A stretch of 64,000 bases of DNA from Novosphingobium terrae (lineage in GTDB: Bacteria; Pseudomonadota; Alphaproteobacteria; Sphingomonadales; Sphingomonadaceae), in the NCBI RefSeq assembly GCF_017163935.1, contig NZ_JABVZR010000001.1, positions 372,001 through 436,000 on the forward strand, read 5' to 3'. The notes below the pieces were generated by a model. That model worked only from the letters and a program-made list of their open reading frames with translations. It was not told where the DNA came from and made no database searches. The position numbers and the translations under genes were made by a program. Below, in pieces: positions 62,311 through 64,000 of the stretch; the stretch's first letter is position 1; every line of letters begins with the position of its first letter.

Positions 62311-62372
62311 GGTCGGTCTCTGTCAAAAGGGGTGGCGGGCGCGAAACCCGGGAGGGTGCCGGATCGGCGCGA

Positions 62373-64000
62373 TCAGGCCAGGATGCCGCCGGGCGTCTGC
62401 ACGGTGGTATCGCTGCTGGCCTTGGAAGAACGGGTGCTCTGCGTGGCAGGGCGGTTGCTGCGGGCGGATTGATCCTGCCGGGCGCTCTGGCCCTGCTGCC
62501 CGCTAAAGCCGGTGTTGGCGTCAGCGCTGCGGCTGCTGTTCTGAGCCCAGCTGTGAGACTGGGCCTGCTGCTGCTGATTGTGCTGCTGCTGGCCGCTGCT
62601 CTGCTGACCTGTTGCATTGCCCTGAGCGCTGCTGCCCGCCGCCGAAACGGTGGAGGCCTGCGCCATGGCGGCACGCGCGGCAGGAGCGAAGGCGGGGTCG
62701 CTGCTCGCCATGGAGACGCTCATCCCGTCTTCACTCTGGTTGAAGCTGAGCGAGACCTTGCCGAAATCGGCATGGGTGATCGCGGCCTGAACGCTCTGCG
62801 TGCCAAGGCCCGAGCGGGCGGCGGCGCGCGCCTCGACCAGGCGATCGACCAGAGCGGCCATATCGGGCTGGGCCTGCGCGGCGGAAGGGGTGGCGGGACT
62901 GGCTGCCGCTCCAGGGGATGTCGCGGCCACAGTTCCCGCCGACGCCAGCACCTGGACATGATTGGGAGCGTTGTCCGGCACGCTGACGCCATCCGCCGAT
63001 GAGGCCACCGGCAGATGCGAGGAGGTGGTCAGGCCCGAAGCGCCACTTTGCGAGGCGTCCTGCCCGGTGGTGTCATTGCTGTCGGCGTCGCTGCGGGCGG
63101 GCGCCGTGTTTTGAGCGTTGGTGTTGGCGGTCTTGCCCTGCGCCGAGACGGTGCGGGCGGCCAGCTTGGGGTTGGCGGCGACAGCATCCTGCGTGTCGGC
63201 ATCGGCGGAGGCATCGGCCTGTGCCAGCGCGGGCTGAGCGACACCGGCCTGAACCGCAGCGGCCTGAGCCACGGCCGTCTGCCCCACGGGCGCAGCAGGC
63301 GTGGTGGCCTGAGCGGCGGCGGGCTGCACGGTGGTGGTCGCGGGCGTGACCGGCGTGTTGTTGAGGGCCAGCACGGCATGGATGGGCGTGGCCGGCACAT
63401 TGGCGCTGGCGGCGGCCTGAGCGGCAGCGGTCGCGTCGGTGGTGACGGGCGGGGTGGTCGCCGCGGCAGGCAGGCTGCCTGCATCGACGGTGGCGTTGAT
63501 CCCGCCGACGGTCAGCGTGATGGCTGGAGCCGCGGCGGTGGAGGCACCCTGCGCAAGGGGCATTGCCTGTGTGGTGCTTGCGGTCTGCACGGTGTTTGCG
63601 GCCTGTGCTGTGGCGGTGTCAGTGGAAAGGCGTGCGGCCAGTCGGGCCGACATATGCGCGCTGTCCGAAGAAGCCTGCTGGGGGAGCTGAGCCGTGACGG
63701 TGGCTGCCGGCTGGGTGCTGGCCGAGGTCGCGGCAACCTGCGGCAGGGCGGGCGTGGGCTGAGCGGCATTCTGCGACAGGGCGGCCAGAGCAGCGGCCTG
63801 CGCATTGGCGGCGTCGGTGGTGGTGGCCGTGGTGGTTGCCGTCTGATCGGCATCGCTGCTGGCAGCCTGATCGGCGGGGGCCACGACATTGGCCACGGCA
63901 TTCACCGCCATCGAAATCGGCAGCGGCAAAGCGGCGGCAGCCAGACCGGCAAGCGGCAAACTCTTGCCGGTTGCCGTCTGGTCGTCATCCTGCCCGTCAT
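62373..64000 (-). CDS. fliK: Flagellar hook-length control protein FliK, 5' end outside the window
   Basis: At least 542 codons, open to the window edge. The visible part is very rich in Ala, Thr, Gln and Pro (low complexity up to about 62900), then a conserved C-terminal region with MAALVDRLVEARAAARSGLG, VQAAITHADFGKVSLSFNQS and EDGMSVSMASSDPAF, which fits the FliK export-control domain. It ends in a Gln/Ser-rich tail. Position before fliL agrees. The start codon lies beyond 64000; the apparent start at 63959 is an internal TTG. Confidence 0.82.
   Translation of the reverse strand, partial: DGQDDDQTATGKSLPLAGLAAAALPLPISMAVNAVANVVAPADQAASSDADQTATTTATTTDAANAQAAALAALSQNAAQPTPALPQVAATSASTQPAATVTAQLPQQASSDSAHMSARLAARLSTDTATAQAANTVQTASTTQAMPLAQGASTAAAPAITLTVGGINATVDAGSLPAAATTPPVTTDATAAAQAAASANVPATPIHAVLALNNTPVTPATTTVQPAAAQATTPAAPVGQTAVAQAAAVQAGVAQPALAQADASADADTQDAVAANPKLAARTVSAQGKTANTNAQNTAPARSDADSNDTTGQDASQSGASGLTTSSHLPVASSADGVSVPDNAPNHVQVLASAGTVAATSPGAAASPATPSAAQAQPDMAALVDRLVEARAAARSGLGTQSVQAAITHADFGKVSLSFNQSEDGMSVSMASSDPAFAPAARAAMAQASTVSAAGSSAQGNATGQQSSGQQQHNQQQQAQSHSWAQNSSRSADANTGFSGQQGQSARQDQSARSNRPATQSTRSSKASSDTTVQTPGGILA

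Noticed and set aside
62500..62700. Tandem CTG/CAG-like tracts as a repeat array or CRISPR
   Set aside because: They are Gln/Ser codon runs inside the low-complexity FliK protein; no repeat-spacer pattern.

Overview
The window is a GC-rich, densely packed chromosomal segment. It most likely comes from an alphaproteobacterium of the Sphingomonadales, close to Novosphingobium or Sphingomonas. I infer this from the proteins (short-type GltX, fused glutaminase-NadE, an F7-like chemotaxis set with an STAS-domain protein and no CheZ) and from the codon usage. No database search was possible. No rRNA, tRNA, CRISPR array or recognisable transposase gene was seen.

Layout. (1) 1-12.4 kb is housekeeping: the start of an exported protein resembling LptD (leftward), then pepA-holC, ndk, nadE, gltX, glnD (leftward), and lgt with a MidA/NDUFAF7-like methyltransferase. 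(2) 12.5-18.8 kb is an oxidative and xenobiotic stress cluster: a thioredoxin-like protein, a Tat-exported epoxide hydrolase, an Ohr/OsmC peroxidase broken by one extra base, a secreted alpha/beta hydrolase, a cytochrome P460, and an Asp-nucleophile hydrolase. (3) 18.9-32.2 kb holds gyrB, an M20 peptidase, a 25-residue peptide gene, guaA, an ABC-F ATPase with a probable leader-peptide attenuator, a 2-deoxyribosyltransferase-like protein with an export signal, an MFS/aldo-keto reductase pair divergent from a LysR gene, trmL and an exonuclease-like gene. (4) 32.4-43.5 kb is accessory: a GAF-PAS-GGDEF protein, a GH130-type phosphorylase, a metallo-hydrolase, a sulfotransferase-like protein, and a LacI regulator / ROK fructokinase / GMC oxidoreductase set. 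It also carries two paralogous small proteins of unknown function. (5) 43.4-54.3 kb is a leftward chemotaxis operon (mcp-STAS-cheA-cheR-cheB-cheD-cheY-cheW-orf), a divergent CheB-like protein lacking its catalytic His, and a FixJ-like regulator. (6) 54.8-64 kb is a leftward flagellar run: fliK(partial)-fliL-fliM-fliN-fliO-fliP-fliQ-fliR-flhB-fliD-fliS.

The most unusual structure is a family of dispersed repeats, about 215-280 bp each, found at 2.9-3.6, 5.35, 6.9, 16.5, 32.2, 39.8 and 56.9 kb. Each full copy ends in inverted near-perfect palindromes built on GCGAGGG...CCCTCGC. Copies sit right at the stop codons of convergent genes, and two inverted copies flank gltX. Some ends carry a second, nested hairpin. 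One copy, and perhaps a second, encloses a small protein gene. I do not recognise this family; it is the best candidate here for an undescribed element.

Functionally the right half is a motility module: receptor, phosphorelay and adaptation enzymes next to the flagellar export apparatus, switch and filament-cap genes. The middle couples detoxification enzymes with local regulators.
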